A stretch of DNA of 64,000 nt from Niallia taxi (lineage in GTDB: Bacteria; Bacillota; Bacilli; Bacillales; Cytobacillaceae), in NCBI RefSeq assembly GCF_032818155.1, contig NZ_CP102590.1, forward strand, positions 62,001 through 126,000, read 5' to 3'. The notes beneath the pieces were generated by a model, which saw nothing but the letters and a program-made list of their open reading frames with translations, was not told where the DNA came from and made no database searches. This document shows positions 1 through 8,573 of this stretch, one piece after another. The number at the start of each line of letters is the position of its first letter. Within the stretch, counting starts at the first letter, position 1. A program made the position numbers and the translations under genes.

Positions 1-1179
1 TTAAAGGGGACAATTACTGTAACAGCAGGGCTTGGCGGAATGGGTGGAGCGCAGCCTTTAGCTGTCACAATGGCAGGCGGTGTATTAATTGGCATCGATG
101 TTGACAGGAGCCGCATTGAAAAGCGGATAAAAACACGCTATTGTGATGTCCTTGTAGAAACATTGGATGAAGCAATCGCTAAAGCGGACGAAGCGAAAAA
201 AGCAGGAAAACCGCTATCAATTGGGTTAGTCGGCAATGCTGCTGAGGTGCTTCCAGACATGATTAAACGAAGATTTATTCCAGATATCGTAACAGATCAA
301 ACGTCTGCACATGATCCCCTTCATGGCTATTTACCAATTGGGTTTTCTTTAGAGGATGGGGAAAAGTTACGCAAAGAAAACGGAGCTGAATATGTAAAAA
401 AATCAAAGGCTAGCATGGCCGTTCATGTTCAAGCAATGCTGGAGATGCAGCAAAAAGGTGCCATCGTTTTTGATTATGGCAATAATATCAGGCAGGTTGC
501 TTTTGATGAAGGTGTTGAAAATGCCTTTGCTTTCCCAGGATTTGTACCTGCCTATATTCGCCCGCAGTTTTGTGAAGGGAAGGGGCCGTTCCGCTGGGTA
601 GCATTATCTGGTGATCCAGAGGATATTTATAAAACAGATGAAGTCATCTTAAGAGAGTTTTCCTATAATGAACATTTATGTAATTGGATAAGGATGGCAA
701 GAGAAAAAATTGAATTCCAAGGACTCCCGGCACGTATTTGCTGGTTAGGTTACGGGGAGCGTGCCAAATTTGGAAAAATCATCAATGACATGGTTGCGAG
801 CGGAGAACTGTCTGCACCAATTGTGATTGGAAGAGACCATTTGGATGCAGGTTCTGTTGCTTCGCCAAATCGTGAAACGGAAGCAATGAAGGATGGCAGT
901 GATGCAGTTGCAGACTGGCCAATCTTAAATGCATTACTTAATACAGCTGCTGGTGCAAGCTGGGTATCTGTTCACCATGGCGGCGGAGTTGGAATGGGCT
1001 ATTCTGTCCATGCTGGAATGGTTGTCGTCGCAGATGGTACAGAATTAGCAGGGCAGAGGCTTGAAAGAGTACTCACAACAGATCCAGGAATGGGTGTTGT
1101 CCGTCATGTTGATGCAGGCTATGAATTAGCAATAGAAGCAGCGAAGGAAAAAGGAATCAATATCCCAAATCTAAAGTAA
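1..1179 (+). CDS. hutU: Urocanate hydratase, 3' part (5' end outside window)
   Basis: Urocanase converts urocanate to 4-imidazolone-5-propanoate, the second step of cytosolic histidine degradation, using a tightly bound NAD. The frame is open from the first base, and the [18 protein letters not shown] glycine-rich segment lies at the very start, so the gene begins upstream; about 390 of a usual ~550 residues are visible. The C-terminal half has the conserved [20 protein letters not shown] block. Its stop lies 14 bases before hutI, so the two are co-transcribed. The identification is secure; only the start is unseen. Confidence 0.96.
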   Translation, partial: LKGTITVTAGLGGMGGAQPLAVTMAGGVLIGIDVDRSRIEKRIKTRYCDVLVETLDEAIAKADEAKKAGKPLSIGLVGNAAEVLPDMIKRRFIPDIVTDQTSAHDPLHGYLPIGFSLEDGEKLRKENGAEYVKKSKASMAVHVQAMLEMQQKGAIVFDYGNNIRQVAFDEGVENAFAFPGFVPAYIRPQFCEGKGPFRWVALSGDPEDIYKTDEVILREFSYNEHLCNWIRMAREKIEFQGLPARICWLGYGERAKFGKIINDMVASGELSAPIVIGRDHLDAGSVASPNRETEAMKDGSDAVADWPILNALLNTAAGASWVSVHHGGGVGMGYSVHAGMVVVADGTELAGQRLERVLTTDPGMGVVRHVDAGYELAIEAAKEKGINIPNLK

Positions 1180-1193
1180 AAGGTTGAGATAAC

Positions 1194-2516
1194 ATGTCTG
1201 AATATCTATACATTAAAAATGCATCCCAAGTAATTACCGTAAGCGGAAGCAGTAATAAACCAAAGATAGGCCAAGAAATGTCTAATATAGGTGTAATAGA
1301 AAATGGCAGTGTGTTAATAAAAAAGGACAGAATTATCTATGTCGGCGCAAATCAAGTAGTAGAGCAATATGTTAGTAGATTAAGTGAACCAGTTGAGGTT
1401 ATTAATGCAGCAGGCAAGGTAGTAACACCAGGTTTAATTGATCCACATACACATATTGTTTTTGCTGGAAGTCGTGAGAAGGAATTAGAAATGCGCTTAA
1501 AGGGTGCAAAATACATTGATATTTTAAAAGCAGGAGGCGGAATATTAAGTACTACTGCCGAAACACGGCAAGCATCTGAACAACAACTAATCAGCGAGAC
1601 AGTTCCACGTCTGGACCGCTTCCTGCAATATGGAGTTACAACAATAGAGGCGAAAAGCGGCTATGGGCTGACGACAATGGATGAATTGAAACAGCTAAGG
1701 GTTGCCAAAAAACTGAATGACATTCACCCGATTGATCTAGTCTCTACATTTATGGGAGCACATGCTGTTCCACATGAGTACAAGGAAAATCCTGATGATT
1801 TTGTCCAATTAATAATTAAGGAAATGCTTCCGCTTGTTGCGAAGGAAAAGCTAGCAGAGTTTTGCGATGTGTTTTGTGAAGAGGGAGTTTTTACAGTTGA
1901 ACAGTCCAAGATAATATTAGAGGAAGGAAAAAAGCATGGGTTATTGCCAAAGATTCATGCAGATGAAATTGTCCCATTTGGTGGTGCTGAGTTAGCAGCA
2001 GAGATAGGTGCCGTTTCTGCAGACCATTTGTTAAGAGCTTCAGAAGAAGGGATACAGGAAATGGCGGAAAAAGGCGTAATTGCCGTACTTTTACCTGGAA
2101 CAGCATTCTTTTTAATGGCAGAGCCTGCTAATGCAAGGAAAATGATTGAAGCTGGTGTTGCTGTTGCCCTTTCAACAGATCGAAACCCGGGCTCATCACC
2201 GACAGAATCCTTGCCATTTATTATGAATCTAGCGTGCTTAACAATGAAAATGACTCCAGAGGAAGTGTTAGCAGCCTGTACCATTAATGCAGCACATGCC
2301 ATCAATAGGGCCCATGAAATTGGCAGTATTGAAGTTGGGAAAAAAGCAGATCTCATTTTGTTTGATGCGCGAAATTATCAAACCCTTCAATACAACTATG
2401 CTGTTAATTTAGTTGATACTGTGATTAAGAATGGCAAAGTCGTTGTTAAAGGTGGTGTAAATGTTGCAAAAAGGGAAGCTTTCCATCAATTTAGCTCGAC
2501 TGAAAACAGACATTGA
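1194..2516 (+). CDS. hutI: Imidazolonepropionase
   Basis: Hydrolyses 4-imidazolone-5-propanoate to N-formimidoyl-L-glutamate, the third step of histidine degradation, in the cytosol. At 440 residues it has normal family length. It is an amidohydrolase-superfamily metalloenzyme, with the HTH metal motif at residues 85-87 after VTPGLIDP, a KIHADE segment in the middle and ALSTDRNPGSSP near residue 330. An AAAGGTTGAG ribosome binding site precedes the ATG. Its 3' end overlaps the next gene by 56 bases in another frame, which suggests coupled translation of the hut operon. Confidence 0.96.
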   Translation: MSEYLYIKNASQVITVSGSSNKPKIGQEMSNIGVIENGSVLIKKDRIIYVGANQVVEQYVSRLSEPVEVINAAGKVVTPGLIDPHTHIVFAGSREKELEMRLKGAKYIDILKAGGGILSTTAETRQASEQQLISETVPRLDRFLQYGVTTIEAKSGYGLTTMDELKQLRVAKKLNDIHPIDLVSTFMGAHAVPHEYKENPDDFVQLIIKEMLPLVAKEKLAEFCDVFCEEGVFTVEQSKIILEEGKKHGLLPKIHADEIVPFGGAELAAEIGAVSADHLLRASEEGIQEMAEKGVIAVLLPGTAFFLMAEPANARKMIEAGVAVALSTDRNPGSSPTESLPFIMNLACLTMKMTPEEVLAACTINAAHAINRAHEIGSIEVGKKADLILFDARNYQTLQYNYAVNLVDTVIKNGKVVVKGGVNVAKREAFHQFSSTENRH

Positions 2517-3723
2517 AGAGCTTGGGGAATTCGGTAAAAACGACAAAGGTGGTCTTGATAGAACCACCTTTACTTCAAGTGAATTAGCAGCAAGAGAATG
2601 GCTGAAAAGTCGTCTTTGCCATTCGAATTTGGTTGTAAAGGTTGACGAAGCCGCAAATATTTGGGGGAAACGTAAGGGGGCTAAGGATCTTCCGAGTATT
2701 GTGTTTGGCTCACATATTGATACAGTCCCAAACGGCGGGAAATATGACGGAGCACTTGGTGTATTAATGGCTCTTGAAGTATTGAGAGTATTGGAAGAAA
2801 ACAGCATAGTGACAAGGCATCCACTCGAGTTCGTTTCATTTAGTGCGGAAGAACCTAATCCTTTTGGATTGTCTACATTTGGTAGCAGGGCGGTTAGCGG
2901 CAAATTGACAAAAGCTAAAATTATAGATGTAGCAGATGCAGCCGGAACGAAGCTCACAGATGCATTACGAGCTGCAGGGGGCAGCCTTGAGCAATTTGCG
3001 AACTGTATAAGAAAACCGATAGAACTTAGTGCTTATTTAGAGGTGCATATTGAACAAGGCAAAAGGCTTGTCAACAGTTCCATACCTATCGGGATTGTAA
3101 TGGCAATAACAGGTATCTATCGTGAACACATAACCGTTATCGGTGAGGCTAATCATGCTGGAACTACGTTAATGGAAGACAGGAAAGATGCCTTAACTGC
3201 AGCATCAGAGCTTATATTGTCGTTAGAGCGTGCCTGTTTAAAACACCCTTCAAATGAAGTGGTTGGCACGATTGGAAAGATTACTGTCAGCCCGAATGCA
3301 CCAAATATTATCCCTGATAAAGTAACAATGTCATTAGAAATAAGAGGGAAAACATCGCTTGAAATACAGGAGATATTAACAGCTTTTACGCTCGATTGCT
3401 TGGATTGTGAGGAGAAACGAGCTGTGCAAATAGAAAGAAAAGTGTTGTTAGACCAAGCGCCAGCTGAAATGGATGAAGTAGTAATCGAAGCAATAAAAAA
3501 CAGTGCAGAGCTTCTTAATTTCCCTTATTTAGTACTTGGCAGCATGGCAGGACATGATGCGGCACATATGGCAGCAATAACAAGAAGCGGCATGATATTT
3601 GTTCCAAGTGTTGGCGGGAAAAGTCACTGTCCAGAGGAAGAAAGCCGATTGGAGGACATGGAAAAAGCGGCAAATGTGCTGCTGCATTCGATTCTTTCAT
3701 TAGACGAAAAATTAGATGTGTAA
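2461..3723 (+). CDS. M20-family Zn amidohydrolase (AllC / N-carbamoyl amino acid hydrolase-like), possibly N-formylglutamate hydrolase
   Basis: A 420-residue dinuclear-zinc hydrolase of the M20 allantoate amidohydrolase/N-carbamoylase group. Expected metal ligands are visible: H85 and D87 (GSHIDTVPNGG), D96, E130/E131, H196 (HIEQG) and H389 (SHCPEE). The loop after the EE pair reads PNPFGLSTFGS, unlike the GARF-type loop I recall for carbamoylases, so the substrate may differ. The start is set by AAAGGTGG five bases upstream, inside the end of hutI. It lies between hutI and a HutF-like gene, so I infer N-formylglutamate as substrate (replacing HutG). Allantoate or N-carbamoyl amino acids remain alternatives. 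Confidence 0.85.
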   Translation: MLQKGKLSINLARLKTDIEELGEFGKNDKGGLDRTTFTSSELAAREWLKSRLCHSNLVVKVDEAANIWGKRKGAKDLPSIVFGSHIDTVPNGGKYDGALGVLMALEVLRVLEENSIVTRHPLEFVSFSAEEPNPFGLSTFGSRAVSGKLTKAKIIDVADAAGTKLTDALRAAGGSLEQFANCIRKPIELSAYLEVHIEQGKRLVNSSIPIGIVMAITGIYREHITVIGEANHAGTTLMEDRKDALTAASELILSLERACLKHPSNEVVGTIGKITVSPNAPNIIPDKVTMSLEIRGKTSLEIQEILTAFTLDCLDCEEKRAVQIERKVLLDQAPAEMDEVVIEAIKNSAELLNFPYLVLGSMAGHDAAHMAAITRSGMIFVPSVGGKSHCPEEESRLEDMEKAANVLLHSILSLDEKLDV

Positions 3724-3736
3724 AGGAGCGTACAGG

Positions 3737-5056
3737 ATGAGTATGATATATGCTGCTGATTTAGTTTATATAAATAGCCAATTTCAAAAGAATCATGCCA
3801 TTTATGTCTTGGATGGAGTAATAAAGGAAATTGGTCCAAAGAAACAGCTTACCGAAAAATATAAAGGAATAGCTGTGGTAGAGTGGAAGGACAAAGCAAT
3901 CTTGCCAGGAACTGTTAATGCTCATAATCATTCGTTTCAAAGCTTACTGAGAGGAATTGCTGTGGATCGTCCGTTTTTAGAATGGAGAGATCAAGCATTG
4001 TACCGTTACACACCATTATTGGATGAGGAAGCAATTTATTCGGGAGCACTCTTTGCTTTTGGAGAAATGCTGAAATACGGCGTAACAACTGTCAGTGACT
4101 TTTTTTATGTCCATAATGGTGGAATTTCCACAGATGAAGCGGTGATTCAAGCAGCAAAGGATATTGGAATCCGCCTTGTTTTCGCGAGGACAATGTATGA
4201 TTGGGAAGGTGCTCCAATCAGTTATCAAGAAAGTGTAGCAGAGGCTGTTGACCGAACAAGACAGCTCGCAATTAAGTATCAAGGAGACGCAATGGTATCT
4301 ATTCATCCTGCGCCACATAGTCCTCACGCGGCATCACCGGAAATGATTAAGGCAGGACACCGTCTTGCGAAGGAATTAAATACACCATTTCATATTCATG
4401 TGGCAGAAGAAATATTTGAAGTTGATGAGACACTTGAAAAGTTTGGCTTACGTCCAGTTCATTATCTCGATTCGCTTGGTGTTGTCGATGATAGTATGAT
4501 TGCTATTCATCTAGTTTGGTTGGATGACAGTGAAATAAAATTATTAGGACAAAGAAAAACAGCGCTCGCTTATTGCCCATCAAGTAATATGTTTTTATCT
4601 GATGGAGTGACAAGAATACCAGATTTACTTGAGGCAGGTGTCCGTATTTCACTTGGTTCAGATGGAGCCTGCAGCAATAATCGAATCAGTATTTTCGAAG
4701 AAATGAGAATGTGCTCTCTTCTGCAAAAGGTAACTCGCCTTGATGGTACTTGTATTAATGCAAAACAAGTATACAACATGGGAACAAAAGCAGGAGCGGA
4801 AATGCTGCAGCTGTCAACAGGCGAGATTAAAGCAGGAATGAAGGCAGACTTCGTTACATTAGATATAAACGATTTATCCCTTTCCCCAAAAACAGAGTTA
4901 TTTGCAAATGTAGTTTATTCCCTCCAACCAAATGCGATTACAGATGTAATAGTAGACGGCAAAATAATAGTAGAAGACCGCAGCATAAAGACCATTTCAG
5001 AGCAGCATATAGTCAATCGAGTGGATAGTTTAATGGAAAAGTGGAAAACAATCTAA
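3737..5056 (+). CDS. Amidohydrolase, probable N-formimidoyl-L-glutamate deiminase (HutF-like)
   Basis: A 439-residue amidohydrolase-superfamily protein that probably deiminates N-formimidoylglutamate to N-formylglutamate. Seen: LPGTVNAHNHSFQSLLRG, the following FLEWRDQALY segment, DFFYVHNG, HIHVAEEIFEVDE and LGSDGACSNN. The HNHSFQ..RG..WRD..Y and HIHVAE..EVD blocks match what I remember of proteobacterial HutF (HSHAFQ..WRD..Y, HIHIAEQ..EVD). The start is the ATG eight bases after AAAGGAG; an upstream in-frame ATG at 3716 lies before that site. It closes the hut operon. A guanine-deaminase/SsnA-like role is the alternative. Confidence 0.75.
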   Translation: MSMIYAADLVYINSQFQKNHAIYVLDGVIKEIGPKKQLTEKYKGIAVVEWKDKAILPGTVNAHNHSFQSLLRGIAVDRPFLEWRDQALYRYTPLLDEEAIYSGALFAFGEMLKYGVTTVSDFFYVHNGGISTDEAVIQAAKDIGIRLVFARTMYDWEGAPISYQESVAEAVDRTRQLAIKYQGDAMVSIHPAPHSPHAASPEMIKAGHRLAKELNTPFHIHVAEEIFEVDETLEKFGLRPVHYLDSLGVVDDSMIAIHLVWLDDSEIKLLGQRKTALAYCPSSNMFLSDGVTRIPDLLEAGVRISLGSDGACSNNRISIFEEMRMCSLLQKVTRLDGTCINAKQVYNMGTKAGAEMLQLSTGEIKAGMKADFVTLDINDLSLSPKTELFANVVYSLQPNAITDVIVDGKIIVEDRSIKTISEQHIVNRVDSLMEKWKTI

Positions 5057-5119
5057 ATTAATACTACTGAAATAGACTTTATTATATAGAAGTTGTGACA
5101 TAAGTATGTAAACCTAATC

Positions 5120-5163
5120 AAAATCGAACTATTTATACGTTTTCCAATTAATAGTTCGATTTT
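5120..5163 (+). terminator. Hairpin after hut operon
   Basis: A perfect 14-bp stem (AAAATCGAACTATT with its complement at 5150-5163) around a 16-base loop, ending in TTTT. It lies between the convergent hut operon and cupin gene, so it may serve both strands. The GAACTATT...AATAGTTC stem and the upstream GTGACATAAGTATGTAA resemble the flank of the repeat at 40.8 kb and the copy at 18.3 kb. Confidence 0.75.
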
Positions 5164-5224
5164 CATGTTTTGAATTTTCTTTGTTCGACATGGGACTAAT
5201 TATATAGCTTAATAGATTCTTTTG

Positions 5225-5590
5225 TTATATCCAAACATCATTTTCTGCTGTTTGGGAGGTTCTTTCCTCGCCAGTATTAACTACACCTTTAGGTTCAACA
5301 AGCATAATTTTGTATTCCGAAGCAGCAAATGGCTTATGTTCAACATTCTTCGGAATTACAAACATTTCTCCTGCCTTTAATGGAACTTGACCATCCCTGA
5401 ATTCGATGATTAAACTGCCTTCCATTACAATAAACACTTCATCTGTTTCTTCATGCTTATGCCAAACAAACTCACCAAGCACCTTAACTAATTTAAATTG
5501 ATAGTCATTCATTTCGGCAATGACTTTTGGTGACCATTGATCCGTAAATTTTGCAAATTTATCTTGAAAGTTTATTGAAGAATAGCTCAT
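5225..5590 (-). CDS. Cupin-domain protein
   Basis: A 121-residue single-domain cupin. Motif 1 is WHKHEETDEVFIVMEG (two His and a Glu as metal ligands) and motif 2 is KAGEMFVIPKNVEHKPFA (third His). Such small cupins bind a metal and act as oxygenases, isomerases or binding proteins; nothing here fixes a substrate. AAGGAGG precedes the ATG at normal spacing. It stands alone, convergent with the hut operon and divergent from the next gene. Confidence 0.9.
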   Translation of the reverse strand: MSYSSINFQDKFAKFTDQWSPKVIAEMNDYQFKLVKVLGEFVWHKHEETDEVFIVMEGSLIIEFRDGQVPLKAGEMFVIPKNVEHKPFAASEYKIMLVEPKGVVNTGEERTSQTAENDVWI

Positions 5591-5740
5591 TATAGTAACC
5601 TCCTTAGCTAACTGATTAATGTAAATATTAGCATATTTTTACTTATTATTGTTAAATACATAAAGTCTATTATGTTCAGTTCCGACACTTTCCAAATTAT
5701 GCTAGAATTAACTTATCATTTATTAGGAGGAGGAAGCAAA

Positions 5741-6337
5741 ATGACAGATAAACGAGAGCAATATGATAGTCGTCTTGAAAAAATTGATGAACAAATATGT
5801 GGATTAATTAACAAACGAAAAAGTATAGCGAGTAAATCTAGTTTTCCATCCCCTCAGCTTATAACTACATGGTCTACAAAATACGATTTATATGAGGACT
5901 TCTTAGACGGGTTATTTCATCACTTATTGCATGAAGACCTATTTAAGCCATATCCAGACCCAAAAGGATTTCGTAAAAATATCCCGATATTAAAATCATA
6001 TGAAAGGGATAATCTATTTTTCACCGTAACATTTGTACGGCAATATGAAAATGCTAGCATCGTAAATTTAACTTTGGATAAAGAACCGCTAGAAGAAAAT
6101 GCAAAAATTTTACATGAATTTACCTTTCTTGAGCTCTCGATAGAAAATAATGGGGTGGAGTATGACTGCAGAGACATAGGAGGAGGAGGTTCTGATGGCC
6201 ATATGTCACATACTTACACAGTTTCACCGCCATTACCAGACGATATGTCTGCGGTTAAGTTCCTATTCAAGGAATATAAAGAACCATTTCAAAGGGAACC
6301 AACAGGCATTGAATTTGTTATTGCAGTAGCAGAATGA
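5741..6337 (+). CDS. Hypothetical protein with chorismate-mutase-like N-terminal helix
   Basis: 198 residues, not recognised. Residues 8-30 (RLEKIDEQICGLINKRKSI) look like the first helix of an AroQ-type chorismate mutase, but the rest does not, so I do not claim that activity. The remainder is mixed alpha/beta with an acidic middle and a DIGGGGSDGHMSHTY turn. The start is the ATG after AGGAGGAGG (5725-5733). The frame extends further upstream to 5672, but that part overlaps promoter-like AT-rich DNA and has no ribosome binding site. No signal peptide or membrane segment. Confidence 0.75.
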   Translation: MTDKREQYDSRLEKIDEQICGLINKRKSIASKSSFPSPQLITTWSTKYDLYEDFLDGLFHHLLHEDLFKPYPDPKGFRKNIPILKSYERDNLFFTVTFVRQYENASIVNLTLDKEPLEENAKILHEFTFLELSIENNGVEYDCRDIGGGGSDGHMSHTYTVSPPLPDDMSAVKFLFKEYKEPFQREPTGIEFVIAVAE

Positions 6338-6377
6338 GTAATAAACAAAAGTGCTTGTTTTTAAGGGAGAAGAACGA

Positions 6378-6470
6378 ATGAAAAAACTTTATTTAATTGA
6401 CGGCTTTGGTGGATCACCTGAGATAAATCAGTTGCCAGGTTTGGTAGCTGATTTATTATTCAAAAATTAA
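6378..6470 (+). pseudogene. N-terminal remnant of an RBBP9/YdeN-like serine hydrolase
   Basis: A 30-codon ORF with a good site (AAGGGAG). Its product starts MKKLYLIDGFGGSPEINQLP, which resembles the first strand and HGxGGSP turn of small RBBP9/YdeN alpha/beta hydrolases (normally ~180 residues). It then stops, with no trace of GxSxG or the rest before the next gene. The usual His of the turn is Asp. I read it as a deletion remnant, though a genuine micro-peptide cannot be excluded. Confidence 0.5.
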
Positions 6471-6531
6471 TATTAAAAGAGTAAAGTAAGCGTTTTAATA
6501 TAAGGGGTACTGCTTGAGGGGGGAGAAGATA

Positions 6532-7290
6532 GTGGAATTAGGAAGTCTGATTGCTACTGGTAATACCGCTGATATATTTATGTGCAATAATAAAATAGTG
6601 AAGCTGTTTAAAGAATATTTACCACCAAATGAAGCCTTGTCTGAAGCTACAAAACAAAAGTTTGCTTATTCGTGCGGCCTTAATGTCCCGAAGGTGTTTG
6701 AAGTTACCAAAATAAATGGAACACAGGCTATTATTATGGAACACATAAACGGCGAAACGCTTGGTCAGCTTATTCAGGACAATATCGAGTCTGTCGAGCA
6801 TTATATAAGCATCCTCGTTAATGTGCAGAACGAGATACATACAGTTGAAATAAATTCCGATGAAATAGAATCTATGGCAGAAAAATTGAACCGCCAAATT
6901 AATTCAGCCCGTACTTTAGGCGAAGAACAAAAGATTAAACTTTTAAGTAGATTAAGATTCCTACAATATAAATCTAAACTATGTCATGGTGATCTCCATC
7001 CATATAATTTACTTGTAAGTAATGAGACGATAAGTATAATTGACTGGGTAGATGCGAGTGCTGGTGATCCGAGAGCAGACGTTTGTCGCAGCTATTTATT
7101 ATTTTCATCCTATTCCCATGAATTAGCAGAATTATATCTTCGCTCCTACTGTGATAAGACCAATTTATCTGAAAAGGCTATTTTAGAATGGCTGCCAATT
7201 ATTGCAGGCGCCAGACTGAATGAAAAAATTTCCCCACAAGAAACTAAGCGTCTTGAAAAGATTGTTGGCCAGTTTTGTGCCAATAATTAA
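6532..7290 (+). CDS. Aminoglycoside phosphotransferase-family kinase
   Basis: A 252-residue protein with the APH/choline-kinase fold. The catalytic loop CHGDLHPYNLL lies at residues 151-161 and the metal-binding IIDWVDAS at 169-176, followed by GDPRADVCR. The N-lobe has ATGNTADIF as a nucleotide loop and IVKLF for the lysine. The family phosphorylates small hydroxylated molecules; drug resistance is not implied by sequence alone. The start chosen is GTG six bases after AGGGGGGAG (6517-6525). The frame also opens at TTG 6514, which would put the ribosome binding site inside the gene. Confidence 0.85.
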   Translation: MELGSLIATGNTADIFMCNNKIVKLFKEYLPPNEALSEATKQKFAYSCGLNVPKVFEVTKINGTQAIIMEHINGETLGQLIQDNIESVEHYISILVNVQNEIHTVEINSDEIESMAEKLNRQINSARTLGEEQKIKLLSRLRFLQYKSKLCHGDLHPYNLLVSNETISIIDWVDASAGDPRADVCRSYLLFSSYSHELAELYLRSYCDKTNLSEKAILEWLPIIAGARLNEKISPQETKRLEKIVGQFCANN

Positions 7291-7300
7291 CAAGTTGGTA

Positions 7301-7329
7301 TTGACAACAATAAATGTTGATTTTATAAT
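7301..7329 (+). promoter_or_regulatory. Consensus sigma-A promoter for EamA transporter gene
   Basis: TTGACA (7301-7306), a 17-base spacer and TATAAT (7324-7329): both hexamers match the consensus. Transcription would start near 7336, giving a leader of roughly 120 bases before the transporter ATG, with a strong terminator hairpin inside it. Confidence 0.8.
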
Positions 7330-7395
7330 GAAAAACGGAATTAACATACTAAAATTTTTTTGTTCGTGGATTTTTCTAGAGTAAGCTCTATTTTC

Positions 7396-7434
7396 GCCAC
7401 ACAAGTGTCTTAGGACAGTTGTGTGGCTTTTTTT
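7396..7434 (+). terminator. Terminator in the leader of the EamA gene (possible attenuator)
   Basis: A 9-bp GC-rich stem GCCACACAA/TTGTGTGGC with an inner GTC/GAC pairing, followed by seven T. It ends 20 bases before the EamA start and lies downstream of the consensus promoter, so it can terminate leader RNA. An upstream GTGG (near 7366) could pair with the CCAC of its left arm around the small TAGAG-TAAG-CTCTA hairpin as an antiterminator. It may instead simply end the kinase transcript. Confidence 0.65.
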
Positions 7435-7454
7435 ATGCAAAAGGAGGGGCTAGT

Positions 7455-8363
7455 ATGAAAAACTGGCATTATGTATTAATTGTTTTCTTAGGTGGCTGCA
7501 GTTATGGCATCTTATCAACGTTTGTTAAACTTGCTTACGCTAATGGATTTTCGGTGCAGGAGATAACAGGTGGACAATATTTATTTGGGACAGTGATTAT
7601 TTGGCTGCTTGTAGCATTAACAAAAAAACATCAAATCTCACGAAATCAAGCGATAAAGCTGCTGTTATCAGGTGTTCCGTTTGGTTTAACTGGAATATTC
7701 TATTATCATTCGCTGCAATCACTTCATGCTTCATTGGCTATTATTTTTCTTTTTCAATATATTTGGATCGGTTCGCTGCTAGAGCTAGTATTCTTTAAAA
7801 AGAAGCCTTCACTAGAAAAACTTGTTGCCATCGTTATTCTTCTTGCAGGTTCCCTTTTAGCTGCAGGAATCCTTTCAGATACAGGAGTTACTGTATCCTT
7901 ACAAGGTGCTATGTGGGGAATGCTTTCTGCAGTGACGTTTGCTACTTTTATTTTCCTTAGTGGTTCTGTCGGAAAAGATACAGCACCTTTGTTAAAAAGT
8001 GCATTGCTGTCTAGTGGGGGATTAATCATTGTGTTTATTGTGTTTCCACCATTATATTTAGTTGATTTACCTGTATTAATAGGAGTAACAAAGTTCGGCT
8101 TAATCCTTGGCTTTTTTGGTGCTGTACTGCCGCCATTATTATTTTCAATTGGAATGCCAAAGATTGGCCCAGGACTTGGCACAATCCTTACAGCATCTGA
8201 GCTTCCTGTAGCTGTACTTATGTCTGCCTTTGTTCTAAAAGAAGATGTAAGTGGCTGGCAATGGATAGGAGTGGCGATAATTTTAGGAGGAATTGCTGCA
8301 AGTAATTTAAAGTATTCTAAATCTAGCTTGAAGACGAAACCAAATAATTCTTTAGCAAGTTAA
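7455..8363 (+). CDS. EamA-family (DMT superfamily) transporter
   Basis: A 302-residue inner-membrane protein with about ten hydrophobic segments in two EamA repeats, typical of drug/metabolite exporters. The second repeat ends with the family-like SELPVAVLMSAFVLKEDVSGWQWIGVAIILGG. The start is the ATG after AAAAGGAGGGG; an upstream in-frame ATG at 7435 lies inside the terminator and before this site. Substrate unknown. It has its own promoter and a terminator-containing leader, and a strong terminator follows. Confidence 0.88.
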   Translation: MKNWHYVLIVFLGGCSYGILSTFVKLAYANGFSVQEITGGQYLFGTVIIWLLVALTKKHQISRNQAIKLLLSGVPFGLTGIFYYHSLQSLHASLAIIFLFQYIWIGSLLELVFFKKKPSLEKLVAIVILLAGSLLAAGILSDTGVTVSLQGAMWGMLSAVTFATFIFLSGSVGKDTAPLLKSALLSSGGLIIVFIVFPPLYLVDLPVLIGVTKFGLILGFFGAVLPPLLFSIGMPKIGPGLGTILTASELPVAVLMSAFVLKEDVSGWQWIGVAIILGGIAASNLKYSKSSLKTKPNNSLAS

Positions 8364-8408
8364 ATAGATAGGTTTGAAGGCTAGTATTTATGTAATTCAG
8401 AATAAGCT

Positions 8409-8465
8409 AAACCGGACTATCACGGAAATCTTTAAAAGATTCACGTGATAGTCCGGTTTTTTTAT
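8409..8465 (+). terminator. Strong terminator after EamA gene
   Basis: A 16-bp perfect stem, AAACCGGACTATCACG paired with 8444-8459, with a small inner hairpin and a T-rich tail. Confidence 0.9.
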
Positions 8466-8573
8466 TTATCATTTTTTATTTAAAGCTAAGCTAAAGAACT
8501 TTATAACTAATATACATAAAAACCTACCACTTAGTTAAAATTAACAAATATATAAATGTTTGGAGGTATTAGG

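Noticed and set aside
1955..2356. 133-codon ORF on the minus strand
   Set aside because: Lies wholly inside hutI, has no protein-like signatures or ribosome binding site, and mirrors hutI codon structure.
2409..2957. 182-codon minus-strand ORF
   Set aside because: Antisense shadow of hutI end and the M20 gene; low-complexity Ser/Leu composition, no site.
6532..7290. Calling the APH-fold protein an antibiotic-resistance gene
   Set aside because: Only the general kinase motifs are visible; many chromosomal homologues act on other metabolites.
7754..8182. 142-codon minus-strand ORF
   Set aside because: Antisense of the EamA gene; the plus frame has clear membrane helices and start signal.
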